A stretch of DNA of 64,000 bases from Plumapathes pennacea (Eukaryota; Cnidaria; Anthozoa; Antipatharia; Myriopathidae). The stretch is taken from the NCBI GenBank assembly GCA_964036295.1, contig OZ038472.1, positions 6,346,001 to 6,410,000 of the forward strand. Reading direction: 5' to 3'. This document shows, piece after piece, positions 34,043-45,969 of this stretch (its first letter is position 1; each line of letters starts with the position of its first letter). The notes beneath the pieces were generated by a model, which was not told the DNA's origin, ran no database searches, and saw only the letters and a list, made by a program, of their open reading frames with translations. Both the position numbers and the translations under genes were made by a program.

Positions 34043-36636
34043 TAATCAATTAATTTGAAAAAGATAGAATGATAATGTTAAAGTAAAATATAAACAAAAA
34101 AATCATTAACACCAGGCTTCTACACTAGTAACAAAGACAATGACAGAGTAAAACAGATTTAGCTTGGCAAATATATACTTTAATAAAGTTTTGAGTTTAG
34201 TCCCAAGACACTTTAGATGCAATGCAATAAAAATGAAAGCTGTTGTTCAAAGTTCATTCACCACATATCTTTCCTTTCTGCCAATACATGTACCATTACC
34301 AGAAAGGCTGTGCAAGAGAAGTTCATATAGTGAGCTGTGAACACTGTTTGCAATGCTATTGAAGATTCATTGGTAGAGTCTGTTGTTCAATGTCTTGCAG
34401 CACGTTGAGGTGGTGAGAGCTTTCCCTTAATTTGTTTCATGAATACTCTGTCTCTTGGAACCTGCAGCATGGACAGAAACAAAACAAATTTTTGTCCTGC
34501 TTTCATGGAGCTTTTGCAACAAATGGAACTTGGAATTAATGTTTCATTGTGCATATCAAATGAACACAAATATGCATGGTGGGTGGTTGTAACCATCTAA
34601 TGATGTGTTAATGTGTGGGAGTAAAAAATCCTCTATATGCTTCATGTGATTTATTATCTGCTCTCTCACTTTAGCATGGTATGTTTGTCTACCAGTTATG
34701 GCATAAGATAATGCTCTAACTACAAACAATTTCCATCACCTGATATAGAGTTGAAATATTTTTCTGATGAGAAACTGAAATCTCTCTTGAGAGTTCCGCT
34801 CTTGTCCCTTCTGTCCATTTTAGTATATTCTGGTCTCCACGCAACTCACGCCGCAAGCTCACTGGCAACGCCAAATCAACTGGGTCCCTGCAACTTCATC
34901 GTTCGAGAAAGCTCGCCATTTCTGGCCGTTGGTACTTTTCCCGGTCGTCTTTGCACTACAGAGATCTATTTAAACTAGATTACCCTTGACGGGTTCAACT
35001 AGCGATCCAATTCTTAAAACGTCCTCCCACCCTTCGAGTTTCGTGCACATTGGAGGGTCTGGGTACCAGATTGCTCAGATTTTGCGCAAACAAATTTCTC
35101 TTACTTTGGCGCAAAAAATTAATCCCGATCAGGCAGTATAACATATATGGGCGACCTTACAGCGGCCACGCAGCTTTGATTCTGTGTTCGTGTTAGGTAG
35201 CATCGCTCCAAAATGTAAATAAGGAAAGGATGATCTGTGAATGACTCGTTACCAGCGAAACCCCTTGACAACGAAAGAGACTTTTAGGCAAAGCACTATA
35301 CATTCAAGTGAACCATTCCCGGCGTAATTCAGTTGTCTTGCAACTACTCGAGCCTTGTAAAAAATGAAATCAAGTTTCTACAGCAAAACCCGCGCGATGT
35401 CCGCATCGAAAGAGATTTACGGCTACTGCTTTTAGATGGTACCACGTTGAATTGTACATAAGAGTTGGACGGTTGTATTAGCTACGTTTAGCTACAATCA
35501 AATGCAAAAGTAGTTGAGACAGTGCATATTTTGAGCAATTTATCGGCTTTTAAGTTTTGTTTATTTCTACCCCCTCCCCCAGTCTCAATGTTGTTCGGGC
35601 CTGAATCTGGTTGTGCGATATTGGATACTCAACATTGAAACGGGGGAGGGGGGGAAAGATGCTGTCAAATGAAATCCAGGTGAGAGTGAGGGAATAGAAG
35701 AGAAGAATGGGTCTTTTTCTGCGAGTGTCTCAACCATTTTGCATTTGATTGTCTGAAGCGGTTAATGTGCTATTTCTCTGTGAATACTTGAGGTATCTGC
35801 ATAGAACTTGCAGAACGTACGCATGGTCCGACTACCGTTTGCACAACAGTTAGAAATGTGTTACAACGGCAGTTTTCGAGATTTGGCAAGGAAATTCCTT
35901 TGTAAATTGAATGTTTTTAAACGCACATAATTGTCACAGCTGGGTATCCGTCTTATTAAACCTTACTTTACTTACTGTCTATTGATGTGAAAGTTCAGTG
36001 ATGCACGTCATGTCATTTTCTGGTTTTCAGTAATAATTCTGGAACAGTTGATGTAGTCTTTACGTGTTCGGCTCTCACTTTAGGCCTAAAATGGGCTGTA
36101 AGGTATACGTGCGTAAGAGCAGGCTTGACTGTTTACGCGCGATAGCGGGTTAACGCCTAAACAATTTTAGGGAAAGAAATGACACTCAGCACTAATGCAC
36201 CTTTTTAAATTATAATTTGTGTGTGCTATATAAGTCTGGGGTTTTCACCTGTTTTCAAACATTCTCGCTGAGTTTATACATCGTTCAGGCAGTTCAATCG
36301 TTATCTGAGTACATCAGAATATCACAGAAACGAGACATGGAAGACATTCAACCGTATTTATCAGAACTAGAGGGTTGGGATGACGGTCAAAATTTTCCAT
36401 CTGAACCAAGCACATCATCGCCCGTTGGACAGGCATCTGAAGTGAATGAGACACAAATAATGATGTAATTGACGAGCGAGAAACTGAGATATTGTCTGTG
36501 CGATGACGAGTAGATTCCCGTAGAGGAGCAGACAGACATTCCACCGTGCCCAAAATGCTTCTCTAAGTTTATTTTCGGCCGAAATTGAGTGAACGATCAT
36601 CACAATGTCCAGCAGATTCATATCCATGAAGATTTC
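34042..36636. other. No gene recognised; one R1 fragment
   Basis: At about 34755-34880 there is a plus-strand fragment of the R1 3' end (GAGAGTTCCGCTCTTGTCCC block). A frame at 36217-36468 encodes an acidic peptide, but no partner exon or domain was recognised. The remainder shows nothing. Confidence 0.45.
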
Positions 36637-36721
36637 AACGGTCTACCACGGTCTACCATGTAAACAAAAGATTATTTACATAATTCCTTTTGTTCTGATG
36701 GTAGACCGTGGTAGACCGTTG
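36637..36721. repeat. Hairpin with tandem GGTCTACC arms
   Basis: The left arm CAACGGTCTACCACGGTCTA pairs with TAGACCGTGGTAGACCGTTG on the right. Each arm is itself a tandem of the GGTCTACCA(C) unit. Stem about 24 bp, loop about 36. Confidence 0.8.
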
Positions 36722-37136
36722 GTTTTCCGTCAAATCAGCAAAGTATTTCCTTTTCACTCATTGTTGAACAACTGTAACCGCAAAATAAAACAGGAAAAGC
36801 ATAAGTATTAGGTTGAGTATATTGCTGCAGGAGCACAAACAGAGGATAAGGCTAGAATTTAGCATAATCTGTACAATATTGTAGGGCCCTATTGCATTTA
36901 TTTGCTTTATTTTTTAAAAATTCCATAGAATATTTGTAATTATCCGGTTTTGTTGTAGAGAAATTTCCCTGCAAGTGTGCTACCAATTATTCCATTTTAG
37001 TCATGAACAACTGTAACCGGCGGATAAACAGACAAATCATAAATTTTCTTCATTAAGTGAAAACGATTCTTACAGAGGACAAGCGTTCAATAAAATTTTG
37101 TAATTTGTTTTGTTCCTAATTTCTGCGTTCCCTATC

Positions 37137-37430
37137 CAATTCCAAGTTCCTGTTTCCCAGATTCCCAGATTCCCAGATTCCCAGATTCCTGGTTCCCGCT
37201 TTCCCGTTCCCAGATGCCGATTCCCGTTTCCACGTTCCCGTTTCCACGTTCCCGATTCCCGGTTCCAGGTTCCCGATTCCCGGTTCCAGTTCCCGGTTCC
37301 AGGTTCCCGGTTCCCCGTTCCCAGGTTCCCGGTTCCCCGTTCCCAGGTTCCCGGTTCCCGGTTCCAGGTTCCAGGTTCCCGGTTCCAGGTTCCCGGTTCC
37401 CGGTTCCTGGGTTCCAGTTCCAGGTTTGAA
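37137..37430. repeat. GGTTCC(C)/GATTCCCA minisatellite
   Basis: About 290 bases are made almost only of 6-8-base units: GATTCCCA at the left changing to GTTCC(C)GGTTCCAG at the right. All six frames stay open because the unit lacks stop codons, which creates spurious frames of over 100 residues. Confidence 0.92.
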
Positions 37431-37983
37431 ACATAGCCCCATGTGAGATAGTCCACGGAAAACGCGCCCACTCACTTGACCGCACACGTCAATCAAAAAA
37501 TGTTTATTGTATGAGCTCTTTGTTTGACACACACTAATTTATTAACATGTTAAAATTTATTCGTGCTTGCAAAAACCTACACCATTGCGCAGTTAATTGT
37601 TCGATTTTTATACGTTAACAAAAACATCGGATTTGGTACAGGACCACTTGAAAGTGAATCCATGACTGTTAGTGCGATATATTTGTTCATAATGCCTTTA
37701 ACACAGGAATGAAACCCTAAACAACACCGTCTGACAGAAATGATATTTACTGTCCCACGAGTGACTGCACGTTTATTGTCTTTCGTTTCCGTCTTATACG
37801 GCATCCGATGGTAGTCGTATATTAGCGAGTTTTACGAATCAGTGAAATGCAATCTCAAAGCATGTTAATGTGAATACCAACAGCAAAGCAGAAGCACCAA
37901 ACTTCAAATACTAGAATACTAGAATATTAATTGAAAAAAATTAAATTGTGATTAAAGAACAGTCCGTGTTAGTACAAAAATTC

Positions 37984-38146
37984 CTGCCGACTGTCGGCCG
38001 ATCGTCGGCCGACTGCCGGCCGACTGTTGGCCGACACTGTATCGACCGACGTGTCGGCCGACATGTCGACCGACGTATCGACCGACTGTCGGCCGGTTTA
38101 GCCACCGACAGTCGACCGACTGTCGACCGACTGTCGGCCGACGGCA
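37984..38146. repeat. Palindromic CGACTGTCGGCC array
   Basis: About 160 bases of degenerate 10-14-base units such as GTCGGCCGAC and GTCGACCGAC, each nearly self-complementary. It ends about 110 bases before the start codon of the LicD-like gene. Confidence 0.9.
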
Positions 38147-38258
38147 GCTAAAGTACACATGATCCAAATTCTCTAGCTCCTTCCAATAATTCTGTCATTG
38201 ATACCACGTTCGCCTTTACCGCTCTCTCCGCTCTTCATTGGCAAGTGAGATCCAGAAT

Positions 38259-39887
38259 ATGAGAGGATTTGAACTTCTCTTCCCCAGAACGAGACTTTCG
38301 ACGGCGATTCTGGTGACTGTTGTCTGTTTAGCATTTGTTCAGATAGTGCTTTGGAGCAAATCTGCTGAAAAGAGTCGTTCTTTGCAGTGGTTCGAAAACA
38401 TCCAGCCTCGTATAAGAAGTCATACAGAAATTAAGAATGCGGGAAACACCTCTCACGAGAGAGAAATGCCGATATCTCGTCAACGATCAACTCCAAGAGA
38501 TGTCTGTTTCTCTATCTCTCACTCCAAAGGTGAAGAAATTAATGTTTCCAAACCATGCCCTTTTGTTGTCGTTTTAACCCACTCGCTGGATGGCCGGTTT
38601 GCCAACAGAAAAGGTAATCTTTCTCATGTTTTTGACCAGCAAGATCAGTTGTCATTCTTACAGCTAGAAGACTTTCTTCAGACAGCCAGCGAGTACGATG
38701 CAGCAACTTGCCTCCAACCGTCAAAAGAAAACATGGAAAGCCGATCAGCATTGCGTGAAACCAATTCCTCGTGGTGCAGGTTTGCTCGCCGAGAATGGAG
38801 TATGGCTATTCGTAATACAGGACGATGGAAAGAAATAACCAACTCACAAAGCAGCAATACCCCTGCATTAAACTATGTATTTCAGGAATGTAACATAGTA
38901 CAAGGACCGTTCGTCATTAGAGCTGACGTATTTGAAAAACTTGGTCGGTGGAAAGGGCTGTTCGGGAAAACAAGCCTGCTTGACTTTTTCCTACGTTCCA
39001 AGGGCGAGCTACGCGTTGCAAAACTCGCAAATTGTGTCTGGTCTAAACAAATAACAAAGGTAGACAGAGGGAAGCTTGAATCAATTAGACACTTTGAGGA
39101 GCTTGCAAGCTTTGGGAATGAACACGGCATTTTACGAATCATAAGAGAAGATGGCATTGACTGGACTCGTTGTGCCGCCAATTACATTCTATGCCCAGAA
39201 AAACCTTACGTACCCCCTAAAGCTCTGCCTGAGGTAGCACTGCCTATCTGCTGCAGTGCACTGCTGTATAATTCGCTCTGTGATTTCGTAGATGCTGCAG
39301 ACAAGCTCGGGATCAAATACAGACTTGTTTATGGTACCCTTCTTGGGGCAGTTAGAAGTAAGGCTATTATACCATGGACCCGTGATGTAGATGTTGCTCT
39401 CCAAAGGACTGCATTTAAGACTCCTTCAACCTATTCAGCACTCCAGAAGGAATTGGGAAACAAGTATTACATTGGTAATTCCTATGTGGGCATGCCGAGA
39501 ATGCACTCCTTAGTTCCTCCTCATCTGGATTTAGACACCAGAAATTTCTTCAGTGGACCAGATGACTTACAGGGAGATGCATTTTTTAGTCCTCAGATTC
39601 AAAGTGCTGTGCAGGGAATGTTACCTATTTCTGTGACCTGGAAAGATCAAACTTACCTAGATGTGTACGTTGCACCTGACCGTTGGTTTAATGGGCAGAC
39701 AGATGTGATCATTAATAACAGGAAATTTGTGACTATCAAAGAGATCGACTCTGAATTAAGCAGCTGGTATGGAAAGAACTATTTAAAACCTGATTTTAGC
39801 GGCAACTGGTTTGGGCTGTCAAGGGGTAGCGAAAAACAATTGCCAAACTCAAACAATCGAAATCGCTCATACTTTGGTCAGTTGTAG
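38259..39887 (+). CDS. LicD/fukutin-related-protein-like type II membrane protein
   Basis: Single-exon frame of 542 residues from the first ATG at 38259. Residues about 12-32 form one hydrophobic segment after a short basic N terminus, the arrangement of Golgi type II enzymes. The C-terminal third carries the LicD/FKRP signature: YGTLLGAVR, then IPWTRDVDVAL, with the DxD-type acidic pair at about residues 376 and 378. FKRP and fukutin add ribitol phosphate to alpha-dystroglycan, while other LicD proteins transfer phosphocholine or similar groups. The substrate here cannot be told from sequence. The N-terminal half is probably the stem/exostosin-like domain of such proteins, but no clear motif was seen there. 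The lack of introns contrasts with the neighbouring genes and suggests a retrocopied or naturally intronless family member. Nothing in the frame is broken. Confidence 0.85.
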   Translation: MRGFELLFPRTRLSTAILVTVVCLAFVQIVLWSKSAEKSRSLQWFENIQPRIRSHTEIKNAGNTSHEREMPISRQRSTPRDVCFSISHSKGEEINVSKPCPFVVVLTHSLDGRFANRKGNLSHVFDQQDQLSFLQLEDFLQTASEYDAATCLQPSKENMESRSALRETNSSWCRFARREWSMAIRNTGRWKEITNSQSSNTPALNYVFQECNIVQGPFVIRADVFEKLGRWKGLFGKTSLLDFFLRSKGELRVAKLANCVWSKQITKVDRGKLESIRHFEELASFGNEHGILRIIREDGIDWTRCAANYILCPEKPYVPPKALPEVALPICCSALLYNSLCDFVDAADKLGIKYRLVYGTLLGAVRSKAIIPWTRDVDVALQRTAFKTPSTYSALQKELGNKYYIGNSYVGMPRMHSLVPPHLDLDTRNFFSGPDDLQGDAFFSPQIQSAVQGMLPISVTWKDQTYLDVYVAPDRWFNGQTDVIINNRKFVTIKEIDSELSSWYGKNYLKPDFSGNWFGLSRGSEKQLPNSNNRNRSYFGQL

Positions 39888-39904
39888 GCATTAGTAAGGC
39901 ATTA

Positions 39905-40075
39905 TTATTGCTCGTGGCGAAGCCGACGAGCTTAGGATTGGAAAGCGTGTCTTCATCATCGTCATATTTTTATTTTTATTTTAATTTTTTTTCTGGGTTA
40001 CGAATCAGCACACGGTGATTGGTTCATATTTTCACGTGATTTATGATGACGTTTTGTCATCACATGACTTGCCAG
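39905..40075 (+). repeat. Fragment of dispersed repeat R1, 5' end
   Basis: A GCTCGTGGCG...CGACGAGCTT start is followed by CAGCACACGGTGATTGGTTC and a CACGTGAT block, as in 51150-51275 and the reverse of 33781-33933. It begins only about 18 bases after the LicD-like stop codon. Confidence 0.65.
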
Positions 40076-40358
40076 GCGAGCAGTTTCGCCATTTTGAAGG
40101 AGATATGTGGGCGATGGAATTGTGCGTTGCTTGCCTTGGTTGGCTCTGGATTCTTTTATGGACCGCTCATCCTACTTACTAGAAATACGATATTCGCAGA
40201 GGTCCCACGCCCAAGTAATCGATTATGTATGACACTGCTTAGAGCTCTCATGTACTGTATGCTTTCACTACACATCTCAATATTATATAATGTAATTAAA
40301 GGCGGATGACACTATATTAGCATTTACATGATAGTGGCATGTGTCCCATTCCAGAGAG

Positions 40359-40750
40359 TACTCATCATAATTTTGGGTGGGGATGTGCCGCCTGGACCTG
40401 AAAACCCCTTACCATATTTCAGACCAAAATATCTGACTTACTATACCCATTTTAGACCTGACTTCATAAATATATACCCTATTTCAGACCTGACTCCATA
40501 AATATATACCCTATTTCAGACCTGACTCCAAAATGTAATACCATATTTCAGACCTATTTTAGAGATTTATTTCTTTTGCATCAATTTCCGCCGTGTTTTT
40601 TTCCATTTCCTGTGCATTGTCCGCTGCAACACATTTCTATTAAAATCATACCCTATCCCAGGCCAAAAAGGCAAAATCTATACCCTATTTCAGACTAAAA
40701 ATGTTTGAAAACGATACCCTTTGGGGCGGCACATACCTATATGGCATAGT
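40359..40750. mobile_element. MITE with internal ~33-bp repeats
   Basis: Imperfect inverted ends (GAGTACTCATCATA...GGATGTGCCGCC on the left, GGCGGCACATACC...AGTACTC on the right) enclose several copies of TACCCTATTTCAGACCTGAC. Confidence 0.65.
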
Positions 40751-42940
40751 ACTCCCCCCTCCCCTCCCTGGGATCCCACTGCTGTTTGAAGAGTATAGTA
40801 ATTTTATTATATAATATGTAAGGTGGTCTTAAAAGAAGGAAGTTCTTATGATATTATTCATCATGCCATGTCCATTTCACAGTAATTTATTCTGTCTCAT
40901 AAGAAAGTATACATAGTCAGTCTTTGCACTACATTCATTGGTGAAAGACTGTATATTACATACTTCTTAAGTACCTGTAGGTTACATTATACTTCTCAGA
41001 AGCAAATTGATATGCATGTGTTACCCAGTACATGTACAAACACACAAAATCCCATGCCAGAGAAATAATTATAGCCCTAACCCTATACTCTCCTGTGAGT
41101 AAAAATGGAAAAATGAATTATAAATATTCAATAATTTTACAGAATATTAGACAAATGAGAGTCAGGTTTGCACATTATCCACAACTGTAAGATGCTGTGA
41201 GACATGAGAAGAGCATCATTTTAGTACTGTATTGAAATTCTTATCTTAAAAAAGTCTCATTTCCCATGTCATGTGGGTATAAACTACCTCTTCCTAATCA
41301 CAGAAAGATACTTTTTTCAGTGAACTTCATGCTTGTCTTGATATTTAGGGACCTATGAAAAACAAAACAAGCATCAAAGTCTATAATTTAAAAAGTGTGT
41401 TCTGTGGCTTGAGATACTATGTGTTGGCGGGGTAACAGTTTAGACAATATCTCACCAGATGTCATGCAGGTGCATGGAAAAAAACTTGTTCAAAAGAAAA
41501 ATTATTAAACTATATCACTAATTCTATCTAGGAAAAGAAAGAAATTAATGCTAGTAAAGAGCTGGCTGAAGTGAAATGAAACTGTGTGGTAAATGCAAAT
41601 GACTTGTTTGGCTTATAATTACGTATCTTTGCAAATGGATTTTTGACTTTCAGTCTACTGAAGGCATTGACTTGTCAGGGCATTATCTAATTGAACTTGT
41701 TTAGATCATGGCAATTTTTTTCTGCCCACACCAGCTACTAACACAGTAAATCTCTTCTGAACATTACTTTATACACAGTAATGTATAAAGTACAGCTAAA
41801 CTGCTAATTCAAAAATGCAAAAGGAATGCAGCAATAAATTACATTCTTTTCCTGGTGCCAAATTGACAAAATAATCATTCATAACAATTTCTAGTTTACT
41901 AAACATCATTTCTGTTTATTTATATATACATTTTATATTAGTATATGTACTATGATTTATAGCAAAGGGAAGGGGGGCTTAGTAAGACAAAGAAGTAAAC
42001 ACAAACAAAGACTGTATATGGAAAGTAGTGGCCGGGTTTTGGAAGTTTAGCCCAACATAAAAAATACAGTTCAAATAACATTTGACTTATAGTACTTATA
42101 CAGTGTTATACAGTACATGATAAAAACAGCTGAGCAGTTAAAAAAAACTGCCTACTTAAACCAGAACTCGCAAGTTTTTGCACTGTATAATTTCACAGAG
42201 GACAAATATTTTGATCTGTTTTTCTGATAAACTGAAATCATGGTTTCTAGTGCTGCAATTTTAATAAACACAGTTCTCTCTAATCAAATGCACAGAAACG
42301 CCAACTTCTTCTGTGTGAGTGATATATATGTGCACTTGTTAAGTGGCAAATTAACTCTGCACTGTATGACACTGGAAGTTAATTTAACTGTCAAGACTCA
42401 AACGGTCAAAACAGTTTTCTGTCGTGAAAATTTATAGCATCACAACAACAAAGCTCTATCGCGGCCACAAAATGTCCGATAAGCTCGAAGCAATGCATAA
42501 CGGACGAGTTGAGTGAAGAAAGTAAATAGACGTGTATTACCTGCCCCTTGGAGCTATCGGCTGGCCTTCAAGCACTATTTTAGCTTATTTTCTGTCCTCC
42601 TGCTGTTCGTGCAGAGCCGGGTTGTCAGGGTTAGCCCATCCACGGCTATGCAGATATTGTTGCCTCTGGAAGTTGCCTCATTTTGAGCCTGAAGCCTGCG
42701 GGCCTCTTGTGCAATCGTTTCATTGTGGCGCCGGGAAGCAGCTCGTTATCGAGCGGCTTTCACGCGCTGTTCTTTTGCCTGAGTTGTTTCTTGGGCCAGC
42801 TTCTGCCTATGATGCTCCCGATCAGCTGCTCTCTTTCCTGGGTTGTCTCCTGAGTTCGTTTCTGCTGATAATGTAGCCTGCGTAGCTGGCGGTCTCATTC
42901 GATGCGGTTGAACGGTGTTCACGGGCGCCATTTTGTACTG
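40751..42940. other. AT-rich stretch, no gene recognised
   Basis: No coding structure was seen in 40751-42530. A small minus-strand frame (42931-42746) starts ten bases from the plus-strand frame at 42941 and is rich in Arg, Gln and Ala; it could be a fragment of another transposon protein, but this is weak. Confidence 0.4.
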
Positions 42941-44221
42941 ATGGCAGAAGGGAGACTGAGGTCAAGTGACAAAATTACGGGGCGGGGGGAGGGGGGTGGG
43001 GGCGGGGGAAAAGATTCTGATACATTAAGTGCTGTAATTGAAAAAGGTAACACATTTTACAGGAAAATGAATGTTGACAAACACCTTGTGATAAGTGATT
43101 TACCAAATAAACTAGAGATATGTGCAGGCACTGATGTTAATGTTGTCTTTACTGCTAAAAGACAAGGAGTTCTGTCTAAGGACAAAAGTTTAAGCAAGCA
43201 GAATCTTCATGAACTTATTACACAAAACAATAGGAATAATACTGGCTTTCTGTTATGGATTTCAACGTACTGCCTAAGTTGTATTTTTCAACAACAAGCA
43301 AAAAGGAGAACAAAATTTGTTGTATTAGCATTTGATCAAAGTGAATCACCACATTTATTTCAGAAAGTAGATGATGTAGAGTTGCTCATTAACATAATCT
43401 ATTCTATCATTCTTGACAAGTTTGCATGTGATGAAGTGCACTATCAAATACAGTTTCTTTCATGCTCATGTTGTTTGACGAAAAGTGAAAAGCACAAAAT
43501 AACAAGGAAACAGATTTCTTCCAGAAAAAGAGAGGATACTCTAAAAAGAAAAAGAGAACAAGAAAGAGAAAAATATACAATGATGGAACCTGCTAAAAAA
43601 AGATGCATTGTAAATAATATGGCTGGGAAATATAGATCAATGAATCATGAACAAAAACAGGACCTTCTTGCTAAAAATGCTGAAAAATACAAGTCAATGG
43701 AATCTATACAAAAGAAGGACATTTTGTCTAAAAATGTTGAAAAATACAAATTAATGGAACCTAAACAAAAGAAGGACCTTTTGTCTAAATATGCTAAAAA
43801 ATACAAATCACTGGAACCTAAACAAAAGAAGGACCTTTTGTCTAAAAATGTTGAAAAATACAAATCAATGGAACCTAAACAAAAGAAGGACCTTTTGTTT
43901 AAATATGCTGAAAAATACAAATCAATGGAACCTAAACAAAAGAAAGACCTTTTGTCTAAAAATGTTGAAAAATACAAATCAATGGAACCTAAACAAAAGA
44001 AGGACCTTTTGTTTAAATATGCTGAAAAATACAAATCAATGGAACCTAACAAAAGAAAGACTTTTTGTCTAAAAATGTTGAAAAATACAAATCAATGGAA
44101 CCTAAACAAAAGAAGGACCTTTTGTCTAAAAATGTTGAAAAATACAAATCAATGGAACCTAAAAAAAAAAACAAGACTAACTATCCAAAAATGCAAAAAA
44201 GTACAGACTTATGGAGTCTAA
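42941..44221 (+). pseudogene. Helentron-like element: N-terminal region with 19-residue repeats
   Basis: A frame from the ATG at 42941 encodes about 190 residues of unrecognised sequence, then a Lys-rich region with about nine tandem copies of a 57-bp unit encoding MEPKQKKDLLSKNVEKYKS-like repeats (43629-44170). Lys-rich repeats of this kind are common at the N terminus of Helitron-type proteins. Single-base losses near 44047 and in the A-run near 44162 shift the frame. It is the first visible part of the element continuing to 53243. Confidence 0.7.
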
Positions 44222-45969
44222 CAAAAAAAGGGCACTTATTCACAATATGACACGAAGATATAATAACACAGAACCATCTGCAGCTAAAAGATATATTTGG
44301 CTTGAATGTAAGAAAAGTAAATATCACAGCATGGATCAAGAGAAAAAGGACATTTTATGTTCAAAAAAAAGAGAAGCAAGTAAAAAGAGAAGATCTAAAA
44401 GTATAAAAAATAATTTAGAGTACCATCTTGCAGAATTTAAAAACAAAATAAAAGATGGTCCTTACTTTATATGCTCTGTATGTAATCGAATACTTTACAG
44501 AAAGTCAGTTGTAGAACTGAAGAGAACAATTAAGTACACTATGCAAGATTTTTTTACCGGTCAAAAGTCATTTGATGAAAAGGAATTATATTTGTAATAC
44601 CTGCCACTCAAAGATTTTAAAAGGGAAAGTTCCATGCCAAGCTGTTATTAAAAACAACCTGTATTTAGATGAAGTCCCTCCAGAATTGGCTCTGTTAGAG
44701 AAACTTGAACAGATACTTATAGCACAGCGTATCATTTTTGAAAAAATAGTGGTAATGCCTAAAGGACAACAAAGAAAGATTAAAGGTGCAATCTGCAATG
44801 TGCCTGTTGACTGTGAACAGACTTGTAGAATTTTACCCCGTCCTCCTGAAAGGTCAGGTATTATAATGTTGAAACTTAAGAGAAAGCTGGAATTTAGAGG
44901 CCATGTCTATTTTCAAGCTGTGCGTCCACAGATAATTCATGCTGCCCTTACTTGGCTCAAACTGAATAATCCATTGTATACAAACATAGCAATTGACATT
45001 CAAAATATTGACAGCAACTTAACAAGTCTGGCTGACCAAAGTGCATCAGAAGATATGACTTCAAGTTCACCCGATGAAGAAAGTTCCACTGCTGATAGAA
45101 TATCTGATGATATTGATGTAATAAATGACAACTCAGAGGAAAATGATGACCCACTGAATGAACATAGAGCACCAACTAATGAAACCTGTTTACAGTCTGT
45201 AATTCCGGATTACCCTGTAATTTTGGAGGAGCAAGATGAAAGCAATGTTTCATTAGGAAATGAAGTTTATAATGTTGCACCTGGAGAAAATAAGCATCCT
45301 GTGTCATTAATGATTGACAAGCAGTGTGAAGAACTAGCATTTCCTATATTATTTCCAAAAGGAAGATTTGGTTATCAAGCTCAACGGGAAATTAAATTGA
45401 CACCAGTGAAATATTTTAATGCACGGCTATTACAGTATAGTGGGCGATTTGCAACAAATCCAGAGTACCTGTTTTATGCACAATTTGTAATGGAGCAAAA
45501 GAAAGTATCTGACAGTATTAACATCGCTCTCAAAAAGGTCCATGGGCAGTCTATGAAAGCCTCGGAATTGAGATCAAATGTACAAAACTTACAAAATCTT
45601 ATTTCAAAAGATCAAGCATATTTGTTTCTGAGGCAAATTCCAGGCTCTCCACCATACTGGCAAAGATTTATGTATGAAGTTGTAGGTATGGTTCGCCAAC
45701 TGGGAATTCCAACATGGTTCATGACATTATCATGCGCTGATCTTAGATGGCCTGAACTATTTCAAATTATTGCAAGGACAAAAGGACAAAATATGACTGA
45801 TGAACAAGTCCAAGCTTTGTCATACAATGAAAGATGTTCTATGCTGAGTCTTAATCCTGTTGTTGTAGCAAAACACTTCCAGTACAGAGTTGAAACATTT
45901 TTCAAGGAAGTCTTGCTTAACAGAGCCAACCCCATAGGGAAGATAATCTACTTATGCTCTTCGAATTGA
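44211..45969 (+). pseudogene. Helentron-like element: zinc-finger and Helitron N domain
   Basis: Two overlapping frames (44211-44597, then 44572-45969) are joined by a frameshift near 44590. The first contains a C-x2-C pair and the second another C-x2-C (FICSVC...YICNTCHSK) as in Helitron N-terminal zinc-binding regions. The second then runs through a conserved helitron-associated region and into the Helitron_like_N domain (FPILFPKG..., YWQRFMYEV..., PTWFMTLSCADLRWPE). The frame breaks near 45955 just before the HUH motif. Confidence 0.82.

Noticed and set aside
36217-36468. Possible first exon of a gene (acidic 40-residue peptide)
   Set aside because: No following exon, domain or conserved motif was recognised; kept only as a note.
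37070-37532. Several open frames of 108-138 codons on both strands
   Set aside because: They are produced by the stop-free GGTTCC minisatellite; all frames are open at once, which real genes do not show.
43645-44052. 135-codon minus-strand frame with repeated hydrophobic peptides
   Set aside because: It is the reverse shadow of the 57-bp repeats that encode the Lys-rich Helentron region on the plus strand.
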